The translations under genes and the position numbers were made by a program. Below the pieces are notes generated by a model that was not told where the DNA came from, searched no databases, and saw only the letters and a program-made list of their open reading frames with translations. Below are positions 44,515-53,974 of a stretch of DNA of 64,000 nucleotides, piece by piece. Origin of the DNA: Hyphococcus sp. (GTDB taxonomy: Bacteria; Pseudomonadota; Alphaproteobacteria; Caulobacterales; Parvularculaceae); NCBI GenBank assembly GCA_013002535.1, contig JABDJK010000070.1, positions 1-64,000 of the forward strand, read 5' to 3'. Every line of letters starts with the position of its first letter. The first letter of the stretch is position 1.

Positions 44515-45180
44515 ATGGGACGCATTGGCCGAGTATTATCTACAGTCGGGGCATTGCTTATTATAACACCGGCAATGGGCGATGATGACGGCGCGAAGGC
44601 GTCCAGAAGCTTCGATCTAACCGGGTTTCAGGGCGTAGAAATTGCCGGGGTCTTCAAATTAGAAATTGTCGTTGGCGCGGACTATTCCATCGAATTGACG
44701 GGAACGGCCGCGGAGTTAAACCGTGTAGAGGCGCGCGTAGATAATGGCGTTTTAACGCTTGACCAGCGCAAACGCCGCCGAAGCGAAAAGAAAAAAAGAT
44801 CTGGCCATAACGGCGGCGTCGACGCAAGAATTGAATTGCCAGCATTGAATACTCTCGACATTTCTGGTGTCGTGGACGGATCGGTGCTAGGCGTAGACGC
44901 TGACGTATTTGACATCGATATTACCGGTGTCGGCGATATCAAACTTTCGGGCGCTTGCAGATCACTTGATGCGACAGTTTCAGGTGTAGGTGATTTGGAC
45001 GCGAGGGCTTTGGAGTGCGGCGCTGTTAAAGTGCGCGTCTCGGGGGTTGGCGATGCGACCGTTTTTGCAGCAAACGAAGTCGATGCGAGGGTATCAGGTA
45101 TGGGCGATATCGACGTTTATGGCGAACCGGAAAAGATCAAGAAGAGCGATAGTATTTTTGCCGAGGTCACTATCCATTAA
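44515..45180 (+). CDS. Exported DUF2807 (head-GIN) protein, copy 1
   Basis: 221 residues from the ATG at 44515, chosen because GGAGG sits five bases upstream inside an earlier in-frame ATG. Signal peptide (about 1-22, PAMGDD). The body is a DUF2807-type right-handed beta-solenoid: DLTGFQGVEIAGVFKLEI at the start, then repeating strands ending in S/T-G-V/M-G-D (ITGVGDIKL, VSGVGDLDA, VSGVGDATV, VSGMGDIDV). A basic loop (RKRRRSEKKKRSG) is inserted near residue 85. Function unknown in the family. Tandem paralogue downstream. Confidence 0.85.
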   Translation: MGRIGRVLSTVGALLIITPAMGDDDGAKASRSFDLTGFQGVEIAGVFKLEIVVGADYSIELTGTAAELNRVEARVDNGVLTLDQRKRRRSEKKKRSGHNGGVDARIELPALNTLDISGVVDGSVLGVDADVFDIDITGVGDIKLSGACRSLDATVSGVGDLDARALECGAVKVRVSGVGDATVFAANEVDARVSGMGDIDVYGEPEKIKKSDSIFAEVTIH

Positions 45181-45205
45181 ATAAAAACAATCGGGAGGGG
45201 CTAAC

Positions 45206-45898
45206 ATGAAACTGTTCTTGGGAATTTTATTGGGTTTTCTTTTGACTGTAGGGATAGCCGCTGGCGCCGCATACATGGCATTCGGCGATATCGGCGACCT
45301 CGGGGAACGAGACCGGTCACAAGATGTGACGCGGAATTATGATTTTGACGGCTTTCGCGAAATTGATATTTCCGGTGTGTATGAAGTTAAAATCGAGGTA
45401 GGATCGGCGGCGTCAATCAATTTATCTGGCGCCCCAGAGGAAATGGACCGCGTCGAAATCGCCGTCACGGATGGCGTTCTAAAACTGGGGTCCGGGAATC
45501 ACGGACGCACCAAGAAAAAGCTGCGAAATCACGGCATCACCGCAATTATCACAATGCCTGAGCTTGAGGCCCTTGATGTTTCGGGTGTGGCAGATGTTGA
45601 GGCCGATAACATAGCGGCCTCAGATTTCGACGTGCGATTATCGGGCGTTGGGGAAATCGATCTATCTGGGACCTGTGACACGCTTTCCGCTCGCGTTTCT
45701 GGCGTCGGGGAATTGGATGCTCGTGACCTCGAATGTAGCACAGCAGATGTCCGGGTTTCTGGTATAGGCGAGGCTACCGTCTACGCTAGCGATGCCGTCA
45801 ATGCCGGGGTTAGTGGCATAGGTTCCATTTCAGTCTATGGAACGCCCGACGACGTGAAAAAGGACAAAGGCCTCCTGTCAAATATCTCCATTCACTAA
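45206..45898 (+). CDS. Membrane-anchored or exported DUF2807 (head-GIN) protein, copy 2
   Basis: 230 residues, SD GGGAGGGG five bases before ATG. N-terminal hydrophobic segment (about 3-25) may be a signal peptide or anchor. The solenoid body parallels copy 1 (YDFDGFREIDISGVYEVKIE; LSGVGEIDL, VSGVGELDA, VSGIGEATV, VSGIGSISV), with Glu in place of the Asp of copy 1, and with a basic loop in the same place. Starts 25 bp after copy 1, so the pair arose by duplication and is co-transcribed. Confidence 0.87.
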   Translation: MKLFLGILLGFLLTVGIAAGAAYMAFGDIGDLGERDRSQDVTRNYDFDGFREIDISGVYEVKIEVGSAASINLSGAPEEMDRVEIAVTDGVLKLGSGNHGRTKKKLRNHGITAIITMPELEALDVSGVADVEADNIAASDFDVRLSGVGEIDLSGTCDTLSARVSGVGELDARDLECSTADVRVSGIGEATVYASDAVNAGVSGIGSISVYGTPDDVKKDKGLLSNISIH

Positions 45899-45997
45899 CG
45901 CATTTAACCGGACAGCTTGGATTGGTCGAAAATCAGCAAATTTTTGGCGCTGAACCCTCGTGACTAATGCCTCGATCCGCATTAAGACGCGGGGATT

Positions 45998-47077
45998 ATG
46001 AACGAGATTTGGACTTTTCTTTCGACACGGCCAACGGACGCCGGATGGCTCGCTTGGCTCGCACCGACGGTCATTCAGGCGCTGGCGATATTAATAACGC
46101 TGTTGTTGGCGCAGGCGTTCCTGATGTATTTCGACCGAAAAGTCTGGGCTGCAGTTCAGATGCGAAAGGGACCAAACGTCGTTGGTCCGTTCGGCTTACT
46201 CCAGTCTTTTGCTGATCTGTTCAAGTTTGTTTTTAAAGAAATCGTGATTCCAGCTGGCGCGAATAAGGTTGTGTTTATCCTCGCGCCATTAATTACATTT
46301 GTTCTGGCGCTTATTGGTTGGGCGGTGATTCCGATTGGACCAGGCCTCGTCGTTTCAGACATTAATGTTGGAATACTTTACCTCTTTGCGATTTCGTCAC
46401 TGGGTGTTTACGGCGTCATAATGGGCGGGTGGGCGTCAAACTCGAAGTATCCTTTCCTGGGATCGCTTAGATCTGCTGCTCAAATGGTGTCATACGAAGT
46501 CTCCATTGGCTTTGTAATAATTTCTGTTTTGTTGTTGGTTGGTTCCGTCAATCTATCCGATATCGTTGAAAGCCAGTCTCGCGGTGCTGGCATCTTAAAT
46601 TGGCACTTCCTTCCCTTATTGCCGATGTTCGTGGTTTTCTTTGTTTCAGCATTGGCGGAAACAAATCGTCCGCCATTTGATTTGCCGGAAGCTGAATCTG
46701 AACTTGTTGCCGGTTACCAGGTTGAATATTCCTCCACGCTATTCCTGATGTTCATGATTGGGGAATTGGCAAACATCCTGTTGATGTGCGCCATGCTAAC
46801 AATTTTGTTCTTTGGCGGGTGGCATTCACCTATCCCACACTCTTGGGCGCCTTGGCTGAATAGCGTTCCGATATTCTGGTTTTGTGCGAAAATTGTCTTT
46901 TTCTTTTTCCTTTTCGCTATGGTGAAAGCCATTGTGCCGCGATATCGCTACGATCAATTGATGCGAATTGGTTGGAAAATATTTTTGCCGCTGACTTTGA
47001 GTTGGATCGTATTGGTCGCCGGCTTATTAATCGCGTTTCCTGATGCGGCCGCGCATTTTCAGAGCTGGAGGAATTAG
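45998..47077 (+). CDS. nuoH: NADH-quinone oxidoreductase subunit H
   Basis: Membrane-arm subunit (ND1-like) that forms much of the quinone-binding chamber. 359 residues, eight hydrophobic segments. Conserved loops are [20 protein letters not shown] and [20 protein letters not shown] followed by the acidic-rich loop typical of NuoH. Followed directly by nuoI with no gap. Confidence 0.97.
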   Translation: MNEIWTFLSTRPTDAGWLAWLAPTVIQALAILITLLLAQAFLMYFDRKVWAAVQMRKGPNVVGPFGLLQSFADLFKFVFKEIVIPAGANKVVFILAPLITFVLALIGWAVIPIGPGLVVSDINVGILYLFAISSLGVYGVIMGGWASNSKYPFLGSLRSAAQMVSYEVSIGFVIISVLLLVGSVNLSDIVESQSRGAGILNWHFLPLLPMFVVFFVSALAETNRPPFDLPEAESELVAGYQVEYSSTLFLMFMIGELANILLMCAMLTILFFGGWHSPIPHSWAPWLNSVPIFWFCAKIVFFFFLFAMVKAIVPRYRYDQLMRIGWKIFLPLTLSWIVLVAGLLIAFPDAAAHFQSWRN

Positions 47078-47566
47078 ATGTCCAGGATTGCGCAGGCGTT
47101 AAACGGATTTTTGCTCAAGGATTTTATCGGCGCATTTGTGTTGGCGATGAAATATTATCTTAGGCCGAAAGCGACACTGAATTACCCTTACGAGAAAGGA
47201 CCTCTTTCTCCGCGTTTTCGCGGTGAACACGCATTGCGTCGTTATCCCAACGGCGAAGAGCGGTGTATCGCATGCAAGCTTTGCGAAGCTATATGTCCTG
47301 CTCAAGCAATTACAATTGAGGCAGAGCCTCGAGATGATGGATCGAGACGAACGACACGATATGACATAGATATGACCAAATGCATCTATTGTGGGTTTTG
47401 TCAGGAAGCCTGCCCAGTAGATGCGATTGTTGAGGGGCCGAATTTCGAGTTCGCTACGGAAACCCGCGAAGAACTTTTTTACGACAAAGATCGATTGCTT
47501 GCGAACGGCGACCGGTGGGAGCGTGAAATTGCTAAAAACCTTGAGTTGGATGCGCCATATCGATAA
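47078..47566 (+). CDS. nuoI: NADH-quinone oxidoreductase subunit I
   Basis: 23-kDa ferredoxin-like subunit carrying clusters N6a and N6b. 162 residues with two CxxCxxCxxxC sets: C63, C66, C69, C73 and C102, C105, C108, C112. It begins at the base after the nuoH stop. The next gene is proC rather than nuoJ, so the rest of the membrane arm is encoded elsewhere. Confidence 0.97.
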   Translation: MSRIAQALNGFLLKDFIGAFVLAMKYYLRPKATLNYPYEKGPLSPRFRGEHALRRYPNGEERCIACKLCEAICPAQAITIEAEPRDDGSRRTTRYDIDMTKCIYCGFCQEACPVDAIVEGPNFEFATETREELFYDKDRLLANGDRWEREIAKNLELDAPYR

Positions 47567-47613
47567 TGCGAGCCGGCTAAAGTTTAATATTAATTTTTTC
47601 CGTCGGCTGAGTC

Positions 47614-48426
47614 ATGCTTGAGAAACCGAAAGTGGCGCTTATCGGCGTTGGTTCAATGGGCGGCGCATTATTAGACGGCTGGTGCTCGGCGCACTCAATT
47701 GATTTTCAAGGTTCAGCAATTTACGATCCAAACATTGACCAGCACCGCGCCGTTGCCGCTCAGAAGCTCGGCATTGCAGTAAATCCCGGCGAACCAAACG
47801 TATCGTTTGACGTAACCGTAATCGCGATAAAGCCTCAAATTGCTCCGAAAATTCTGGGAGATTACGCTGCGATAGCTCAAGATACTCTCATTATATCCGT
47901 TGTCGCGGGACTTTCGCTCGCAAAGTTACGCAAAGGATTGGGAGGCGACCATAATATATTTCGTACAATGCCCAATATTCCGGCACTCTATAATGCGGGC
48001 GTTACAGGAATTCTCGCGCCGGACCCATGCAGCGAAATGGCTCGAAAAGTGGTCGATTCGTTGATGTCTGCAGTCGGTGAAACCGTCTGGGTAGAAAGCG
48101 AAAGACTAATTGATGTTGTAACAGCTATTTCGGGGTCAGGTCCGGCTTATTTTTTATCGATGACCGAAGCGCTGACGTCTGCCGCTGTGGAGTTGGGAAT
48201 CACTCGCGAGAAAGCGGCGATTTTGGCGCGTTCTACTTTGATAGGCGCTGGTATCGTAGCGAGTAAAAGCGAATTGCCGATCGCTGATTTGCGCCGTTCG
48301 GTGTCTTCGCCAGGCGGAACGACTGAAGCCGCCTTGAATATTTTGGACGGCGACGATTGCGTTTTGCGCAAGCTTGTGAATAAAGCGGTAGAAGCGGCGG
48401 CAAAGCGTGCAAACGAGCTATCATAG
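47614..48426 (+). CDS. proC: Pyrroline-5-carboxylate reductase
   Basis: Last step of proline synthesis, NAD(P)H-dependent reduction of pyrroline-5-carboxylate. 270 residues. N-terminal Rossmann motif VALIGVGSMGGALLDGW; C-terminal helical dimer domain with AISGSGPAYFLSMTEAL and the signature SVSSPGGTTEAAL. It ends 5 bp before the convergent sensor-kinase gene. Confidence 0.94.
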   Translation: MLEKPKVALIGVGSMGGALLDGWCSAHSIDFQGSAIYDPNIDQHRAVAAQKLGIAVNPGEPNVSFDVTVIAIKPQIAPKILGDYAAIAQDTLIISVVAGLSLAKLRKGLGGDHNIFRTMPNIPALYNAGVTGILAPDPCSEMARKVVDSLMSAVGETVWVESERLIDVVTAISGSGPAYFLSMTEALTSAAVELGITREKAAILARSTLIGAGIVASKSELPIADLRRSVSSPGGTTEAALNILDGDDCVLRKLVNKAVEAAAKRANELS

Positions 48427-48431
48427 GCGGT

Positions 48432-49742
48432 CTAAATTGGTATTTTGATTGACGCACGCAGGCCGCCAAGCGGCGAGTCGCCAAGATTAATTTCGCCGCC
48501 ATGCGCCCGCACGATGTCTTTAACAATTGTCAGGCCCATACCAACGCCGGCATCGCTTAAGTTCCTGGCTTCGTCTAACCGTACAAACGGCTTAAAAACT
48601 TCCTCGAATTTCGATTCCGGAATTCCCGGGCCATCATCATCGACCGAAATATCCAACGTGCGATCATCTGCCGCTACGGAAATCTGAACGTGTTCTGCGT
48701 GTCGAAAAGCATTAATAACAAGGTTGCTAATTGCGCGCCTAAGTGCCGAACGCCGAGCAGTAATAGAAATCGCATTATGCGGCAGAATTTTCAAATCGCG
48801 ACCAGTTCGCTTTGCGTTCTGTGCAACGATATCGAGCAATTCTGTGACGTTGAAGGTTTCCGGATCTTCGTCGGCGGATTCGTTTCGCGCAAAACTTAAG
48901 TAAGCTTCCACCATTCGTTCCATGTCGACGACATCACGCTGCAATCCGAGCACATCCGGTGTCTCCGGTTCCAACGCGAGGGCGAGTTTGATTCGTGTAA
49001 GCGGTGTGCGTAAATCGTGGCTCACGCCAGCGAGCATCGATGTGCGTTGATCGAGGTGCCGCGTTATACGTTCGCGCATCGCAATGAATGCATATCCAGC
49101 TCGACGGACCTCAGCGGCGCCGCTCGGGCGGTATTCCGGCGCATCGTGCCCGCGCCCAAAGGCTTCCGCTGCGTGTGCAAGCTTCAATATTGATCGAACT
49201 TGATTGCGCATGAAAACGATGGCAATTGCGCCGAGCAAAATTGAGGTCCCCGCGAGCCAAAATAAAAATAAAGGCCCCGTCGTTGCAAAAACTCGGTCGC
49301 GATAAGCGAGGAAAACCAATTGCCCGTCGGATAGCTGTACACGAACTTCGATATATGCGGGCCAACTACGGGTGTTAAACCAATAGGGCTGACTTAGGCT
49401 TTCGCGCAATCTCTGATCCAGCGTCGAATTGTATACATTGAAAATCGAAAGCTCATCCTTTTCAGGGATTCCGGTTTCCGGTTCAAAACGAACATTCAAA
49501 TCTAGATCATTCAGCGCGAGCACTTCCACTTCGTTTCGTTCAACATCGGTTGATGCTTGTTCGAAAAGATTTGCCACCAGTGCGATTTGCCCCGCAACGT
49601 TTGCGGATAGATTTGCTGTGACAAGGTCCCAGTGACGATTGAAAAAAACGTAAGTTACCACCGCCTGCGTCAAAAAAATCGGCAAGATCACAATGAGCAC
49701 GACACGTGCATATAAGCTTTTGGGTAGAAATCGTCGCAACAT
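48432..49742 (-). CDS. Sensor histidine kinase, EnvZ-like
   Basis: 436 residues. Two membrane segments (about 13-32 and 160-180) flank a periplasmic domain; a HAMP linker follows. The phosphorylated residue is His242 in SHDLRTPLTR. The ATPase domain has the N-box NLVINAFRHA, the G1 DDDGPGIP and G2 GVGMGLTIV. The response regulator gene is 4 bp upstream, and both are probably translated from one message. Signal unknown. Confidence 0.94.
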   Translation of the reverse strand: MLRRFLPKSLYARVVLIVILPIFLTQAVVTYVFFNRHWDLVTANLSANVAGQIALVANLFEQASTDVERNEVEVLALNDLDLNVRFEPETGIPEKDELSIFNVYNSTLDQRLRESLSQPYWFNTRSWPAYIEVRVQLSDGQLVFLAYRDRVFATTGPLFLFWLAGTSILLGAIAIVFMRNQVRSILKLAHAAEAFGRGHDAPEYRPSGAAEVRRAGYAFIAMRERITRHLDQRTSMLAGVSHDLRTPLTRIKLALALEPETPDVLGLQRDVVDMERMVEAYLSFARNESADEDPETFNVTELLDIVAQNAKRTGRDLKILPHNAISITARRSALRRAISNLVINAFRHAEHVQISVAADDRTLDISVDDDGPGIPESKFEEVFKPFVRLDEARNLSDAGVGMGLTIVKDIVRAHGGEINLGDSPLGGLRASIKIPI

Positions 49743-49746
49743 AATT

Positions 49747-50445
49747 TCAGTCGGCCATCAATACATAACCGACGCCACGAACTGTCTGAAGGTAGACTGG
49801 CGCACGCGGGTTTTCCTCAGTTTTCTTTCTTATTCTTGTAACTTGAACATCAATTGATCTTTCTAATGCGCTGGAAGTTTGTTCGGCCAATGTTCTGCGT
49901 GAAATCGGTTCCCCTGGCTTTTTTGCTAGCGCTTTCAATAGAGCAGTTTCGCTTGCAGTCAGTTTAATAAGTTCGCCATCTCGCCGTAATTCGCCGCGCC
50001 CGAGGGAGAATGTACATGAGCCAAATGTCAATGTTGCCTTATCGGGCGTATTAGATCGTGTACGTCGCAACAACGCATTTATTCGCAACAATAGTTCTCG
50101 AGGCTCGAAGGGTTTCGACATATAATCGTCGGCGCCGCGCTCGAGGCCAATTATTCTGTCTTCTGATAACCCGCGCGCTGTGAGCAATAAAATCGGAATA
50201 TTTGAGGCGGCGCGAATGGATTTCGTGAGATCAAAGCCTGACTCACCAGGCATCATTACATCGAGAATGAGTAAATCGAAATCCAGAGCGGCCATCAAAA
50301 CACGCGCTTCCTGGGCGTTTTCGGCCGCCGACGTTAAGTATCCATTTTCGCTCAAATACCTTTTAATTAATGAACGAATTCGGTCATCGTCATCGACGAT
50401 GAGGATGTGCGGAGTATTATCTGAATTCGGCGCAGCAGTGTTCAT
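49747..50445 (-). CDS. OmpR-family response regulator
   Basis: 232 residues. The receiver domain has acidic pocket D18-D20 and phospho-acceptor Asp62 (LLILDVMMPG), Thr in LLLTARG and Lys in SKPFEP. The winged-helix DNA-binding domain (about 140-228) ends with VYLQTVRGVGYVL. Upstream partner of the EnvZ-like kinase. Confidence 0.95.
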   Translation of the reverse strand: MNTAAPNSDNTPHILIVDDDDRIRSLIKRYLSENGYLTSAAENAQEARVLMAALDFDLLILDVMMPGESGFDLTKSIRAASNIPILLLTARGLSEDRIIGLERGADDYMSKPFEPRELLLRINALLRRTRSNTPDKATLTFGSCTFSLGRGELRRDGELIKLTASETALLKALAKKPGEPISRRTLAEQTSSALERSIDVQVTRIRKKTEENPRAPVYLQTVRGVGYVLMAD

Positions 50446-50463
50446 CGCCGACCATCTTCCTGG

Positions 50464-51009
50464 CTACCGCCGCAATATACCCAATACCTGCCGCAAATAA
50501 AATCCGCCCGTCACGACGGAGAGTAAAGCGGCAATCCACAAAATACCTACACCATATATCTGAGCTGGTTGACCAATAATACCGTTAGGCGAAGCGGCAA
50601 TGAGTACTCCAACTGCGATCATTTGCGCGAACGTTTTCCACTTCGCGAGAGGAAGGACCGCCAGCTTTGTGATTTCCGCGGGGACGGCTCCGCGCAATCC
50701 CGATACAAGTATTTCTCTCAATACAATGATTAGGGCTGGAGTTACGTGCGCTGATGCGATGCTGCCATTTGCAACCAATAAGAATAACGCCGTCACAATG
50801 ATCAATTTATCTGCGATAGGGTCTAAAACTATGCCTAGCGCAGTAATCTCATTTCGCGACCGTGCAACCCAGCCGTCAAAAAAGTCAGTGGCGGAAGCCA
50901 AGATAAAAACAAACAGAGCGGCATTCATATTCCATTTTGCGTTTTCCATGAAGAAATACACGAAGGGCGCAATTAACAGGATCCGAAAAACAGTCAGTAA
51001 GTTGGCCAT
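50464..51009 (-). CDS. pgsA: CDP-diacylglycerol-glycerol-3-phosphate 3-phosphatidyltransferase
   Basis: Makes phosphatidylglycerol-phosphate, the committed step for acidic phospholipids. 181 residues, about five to six membrane helices. The CDP-alcohol phosphotransferase motif D-G-x2-A-R-x8-G-x3-D-x3-D is present as DGWVARSRNEITALGIVLDP followed by IADK. Normally follows uvrC in alphaproteobacteria; here an arginase-family gene separates them. Confidence 0.93.
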   Translation of the reverse strand: MANLLTVFRILLIAPFVYFFMENAKWNMNAALFVFILASATDFFDGWVARSRNEITALGIVLDPIADKLIIVTALFLLVANGSIASAHVTPALIIVLREILVSGLRGAVPAEITKLAVLPLAKWKTFAQMIAVGVLIAASPNGIIGQPAQIYGVGILWIAALLSVVTGGFYLRQVLGILRR

Positions 51010-51116
51010 TCCAAATATACTAATGCACGTTTTTGGCAGATGCTACAGTTGTGTAGTTTTTAACAAGTCATCGATATTCATACGTACCGCCTAAGCTTTA
51101 TTGTAAATTGCTAGGT

Positions 51117-51929
51117 CTATCCCGACGGAATAGGACTCATCAAGTCTGTTAATTCTTTTGCAAGCCTTGCGCAAACATGAGCCGTTTGTAAACCGCGATC
51201 AAACTCCGGGTTATATTCAACGATATCGGCGCCGATAGGCGTTGCGTTTAGCTTGGAAAGTATCGAAAGCACTTCTCGTACGGTAAGTCCGCCAGGTTCT
51301 TGATGTGATACGCCGGGCGCGAACGCAGGATCAATACCGTCGAGATCAATCGAGATGTACAACGGAGCGACAAGTCTATCGAATGGTATTGCGCCGACTG
51401 ATTCTGCGCCCAACATAATGACGCCGTTCGCCGCGCCAAATTTACGCTGTTCTGGTCCAACGCTACGCAATCCGATTTGGATCAAATTATTGACGCAGCC
51501 GTTCTCTAATGCACGCGCGAATGGTGAGGCGTGAGAATATCGATCGCCTCCAAATTCATCATATAAGTCAGTATGGGCGTCGATATGAAGAACATTCAAC
51601 GCGCCATACTTGTCCTTCAGCGCGTCCAAGATTGGAAATGTGATCGAATGGTCGCCGCCCAAACTCAGCGGAGCATTACCACTACTGACTATATCCGTCA
51701 CTTTTTTATAAATTGCTTTTCGCGCTGGCTCTGGATTGTTAGGCAGTTCGCCGAAGTCGTATGAGACAATCAAATCACGAAATGATTGCCCCGAAAAGCT
51801 GTATGGGCTCGATGCTTCAGAAGTTAATACTGCGCGAATAATATATGGAGCGAGGGCGGCGCCGCGCGCATAAGAAGAACTCGCATCCCATGGGAATCCA
51901 ACAAGCGAAACTGGCAACTTATTCTCCAA
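51117..51929 (-). CDS. Arginase/agmatinase-family ureohydrolase
   Basis: Mn-dependent hydrolase of guanidino compounds. 270 residues from a TTG start. Metal ligands are visible: H94 (GGDHSI), D117, H119 and D121 (IDAHTDLYD), D195 and D197 (SIDLDGIDP). The SHQEPGG motif after these is typical of the family. Arginase, agmatinase, guanidinobutyrase or formiminoglutamase cannot be told apart from this alone. Lies between uvrC and pgsA, an unusual position. Confidence 0.88.
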   Translation of the reverse strand: MENKLPVSLVGFPWDASSSYARGAALAPYIIRAVLTSEASSPYSFSGQSFRDLIVSYDFGELPNNPEPARKAIYKKVTDIVSSGNAPLSLGGDHSITFPILDALKDKYGALNVLHIDAHTDLYDEFGGDRYSHASPFARALENGCVNNLIQIGLRSVGPEQRKFGAANGVIMLGAESVGAIPFDRLVAPLYISIDLDGIDPAFAPGVSHQEPGGLTVREVLSILSKLNATPIGADIVEYNPEFDRGLQTAHVCARLAKELTDLMSPIPSG

Positions 51930-51958
51930 ACCGTGCGAAAGAAATCAATTGTAAAGCG

Positions 51959-53911
51959 TTAATCGCGTGCGTGGAAGTAATCATAGATCTTCATTGCGAG
52001 CGCACTCGATATGCCGTCGACGGCCTCAAGATCTTCTGGTTTTGCGCGCGCGATTTCTTTTGCAGAGCCAAAATGATTTAGCAGGGCGCGCTTTCGTTTG
52101 GCGCCGACGCCCGGCACGTTTGAGAGGGGTGTAGATGAAAGTTTTTTCGTCCGTTTATTGCGATGCGCGCCAATGGCAAATCGATGCGCTTCATCTCTAA
52201 GGCGTTGTAGGAAATGCAACGCGGGATCACGAGCGCGCATAATGAAGGGCGGCCGGCCCGGCATAACAATCTGATCGCAGTCAGTGCCCATTGTTCTATC
52301 AATCTTTTTTACGCCATCGCTTCCTATACGCCGCGCTTTCGAAACTCCGATTACGACGAAACCGTATGCTTCCGGATCGACCCCCAAGTCCGAAAATACG
52401 CCCAAAGCTGTAGAAAGATGGCCCACGCCGCCGTCAATAATGACAAGGTCTGGAACTTCCGCATTTTTTTCTTTGAGCAATCGTGAAAATCGGCGTGTTA
52501 GAACTTCCCGCATCATTGCGTAGTCGTCGCCCGGCTCAATAGATTTAGTGTCTATATTGAATTTGCGATATTGGTTTTTCAGAAAACCGTCCGGTCCAGC
52601 AACCACCATTGCGCCAACCGCATCGTCGCCTTGAATATGGGAGTTGTCGTAGACTTCAATCCGCTCAACAGGCGCATCAATTTTTAGTACGTTTGATAGC
52701 GAGCTAATTGCCGCTCTTTGGCTCGCACCTTCTGCCATGCGTCGTTGGAGCGCCTCTCTTGCATTCATCACGGCATCGTCAATCACCTTTCGTTTTTCAC
52801 CACGAGTTGGGACTATGATTGAAACCCTTCGATTGGACTTCAGTGACAAAGCTTCATTTAGAAGCGCCGACTGTGGCAACGCTTCCGAAGTTAAAATTTG
52901 TTTTGGCGGCTCGCGACTGTCATAGAATTGCGCAATGAACGACTCCAAAATGGCGCCGGGTTCATTATCATTTGTTCGTTTTAGAAAGTAAGCGCGATTA
53001 CCCCAGTTTTGGCCTCCACGAATAAAAAATACTTGCACACACGCGGTATTCGTAACTGCATTGATCGCAAATAAATCGCAGTCTTCTAAGTGCCTGGTAT
53101 TGACGTTTTGAGTTCCTTGGATCACAGACAATGCGCGAATTCGGTCACGCAAGATAGCCGCACGTTCAAATTCAAGTGCGCGCGCTGATGCTTCCATTTC
53201 CTCGGAAAGTTCTTTTTGAATTTTCGCGTTTTTTCCGGAAAGGAATTCCTTCGCTTCATTAACTAACTTTTTGTAATCGTTGTGGCTGATAAACTCGACG
53301 CAAGGCGCGCTGCATCGTTTGATTTGATGAAGCAGGCAGGGTCTCGTGCGACTTTCGTAGACGCTATCGGAACATGACCTCAACAGAAATGCTTTTTGAA
53401 GCGAGTTAAGGGTGTTATTTACAGCGCCAGCCGATGCGAATGGCCCGTAATAAGTTCCTTTTCTTTTCTTGGCGCCTCGATGTTTTAATATTTGCGGTGC
53501 TGCATGGTCGTCAGCCACCAGGATGAATGGGAAAGATTTGTCGTCGCGCAATATGATATTATACCGCGGCTTTAATTTTTTAATAAGATTGGCTTCAAGT
53601 AGAAGCGCCTCGGTTTCTGATTGCGTGACGACGAATTCCATATCGCACGTTTCAGAAATCATTCTTGAAATACGGTTTGAATGCCCACCGGAATTGCAAT
53701 AGTTGGAAACGCGCGTTTTTAAACTTTTTGCTTTTCCAACATATAAAACTTCACCCTTCGCGCCGATCATCCTATATACGCCAGGTCTCGCCGGTAGGCG
53801 CTTAACGAAATTAACAATAACTGAGGCGCCGGAATCTTGCACAGTTCGAATCCTCGCTCCAACGGCGTCAGGCCCTTCTTCCATTCCAGTTAACGCATCC
53901 TTCATATTCAT
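51959..53911 (-). CDS. uvrC: UvrABC excinuclease subunit C
   Basis: Nucleotide-excision repair nuclease that makes the 3' and 5' cuts. 650 residues from the ATG at 53911 (a TTG one codon upstream is also possible). The GIY-YIG domain begins PGVYRMIGAKGEVLYVGKAK; a UVR motif lies near residue 240; the RNase H-like domain has VYDNSHIQGDDAVGAMVV and VIIDGGVGHL; the tandem helix-hairpin-helix is at the C-terminus (NVPGVGAKRKRALLNHFG). Confidence 0.97.
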   Translation of the reverse strand: MNMKDALTGMEEGPDAVGARIRTVQDSGASVIVNFVKRLPARPGVYRMIGAKGEVLYVGKAKSLKTRVSNYCNSGGHSNRISRMISETCDMEFVVTQSETEALLLEANLIKKLKPRYNIILRDDKSFPFILVADDHAAPQILKHRGAKKRKGTYYGPFASAGAVNNTLNSLQKAFLLRSCSDSVYESRTRPCLLHQIKRCSAPCVEFISHNDYKKLVNEAKEFLSGKNAKIQKELSEEMEASARALEFERAAILRDRIRALSVIQGTQNVNTRHLEDCDLFAINAVTNTACVQVFFIRGGQNWGNRAYFLKRTNDNEPGAILESFIAQFYDSREPPKQILTSEALPQSALLNEALSLKSNRRVSIIVPTRGEKRKVIDDAVMNAREALQRRMAEGASQRAAISSLSNVLKIDAPVERIEVYDNSHIQGDDAVGAMVVAGPDGFLKNQYRKFNIDTKSIEPGDDYAMMREVLTRRFSRLLKEKNAEVPDLVIIDGGVGHLSTALGVFSDLGVDPEAYGFVVIGVSKARRIGSDGVKKIDRTMGTDCDQIVMPGRPPFIMRARDPALHFLQRLRDEAHRFAIGAHRNKRTKKLSSTPLSNVPGVGAKRKRALLNHFGSAKEIARAKPEDLEAVDGISSALAMKIYDYFHARD

Positions 53912-53974
53912 CAATCTAGGCTTGCTTTAAGTTAGATTGCGACGTCTCTGTTAACAATTATAGAGCTTAAAAAA

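Noticed and set aside
49747-50445. Naming the two-component pair ompR/envZ or chvI/chvG
   Set aside because: Domain type fits many OmpR-family pairs; the sequence gives no specific basis for a gene name.
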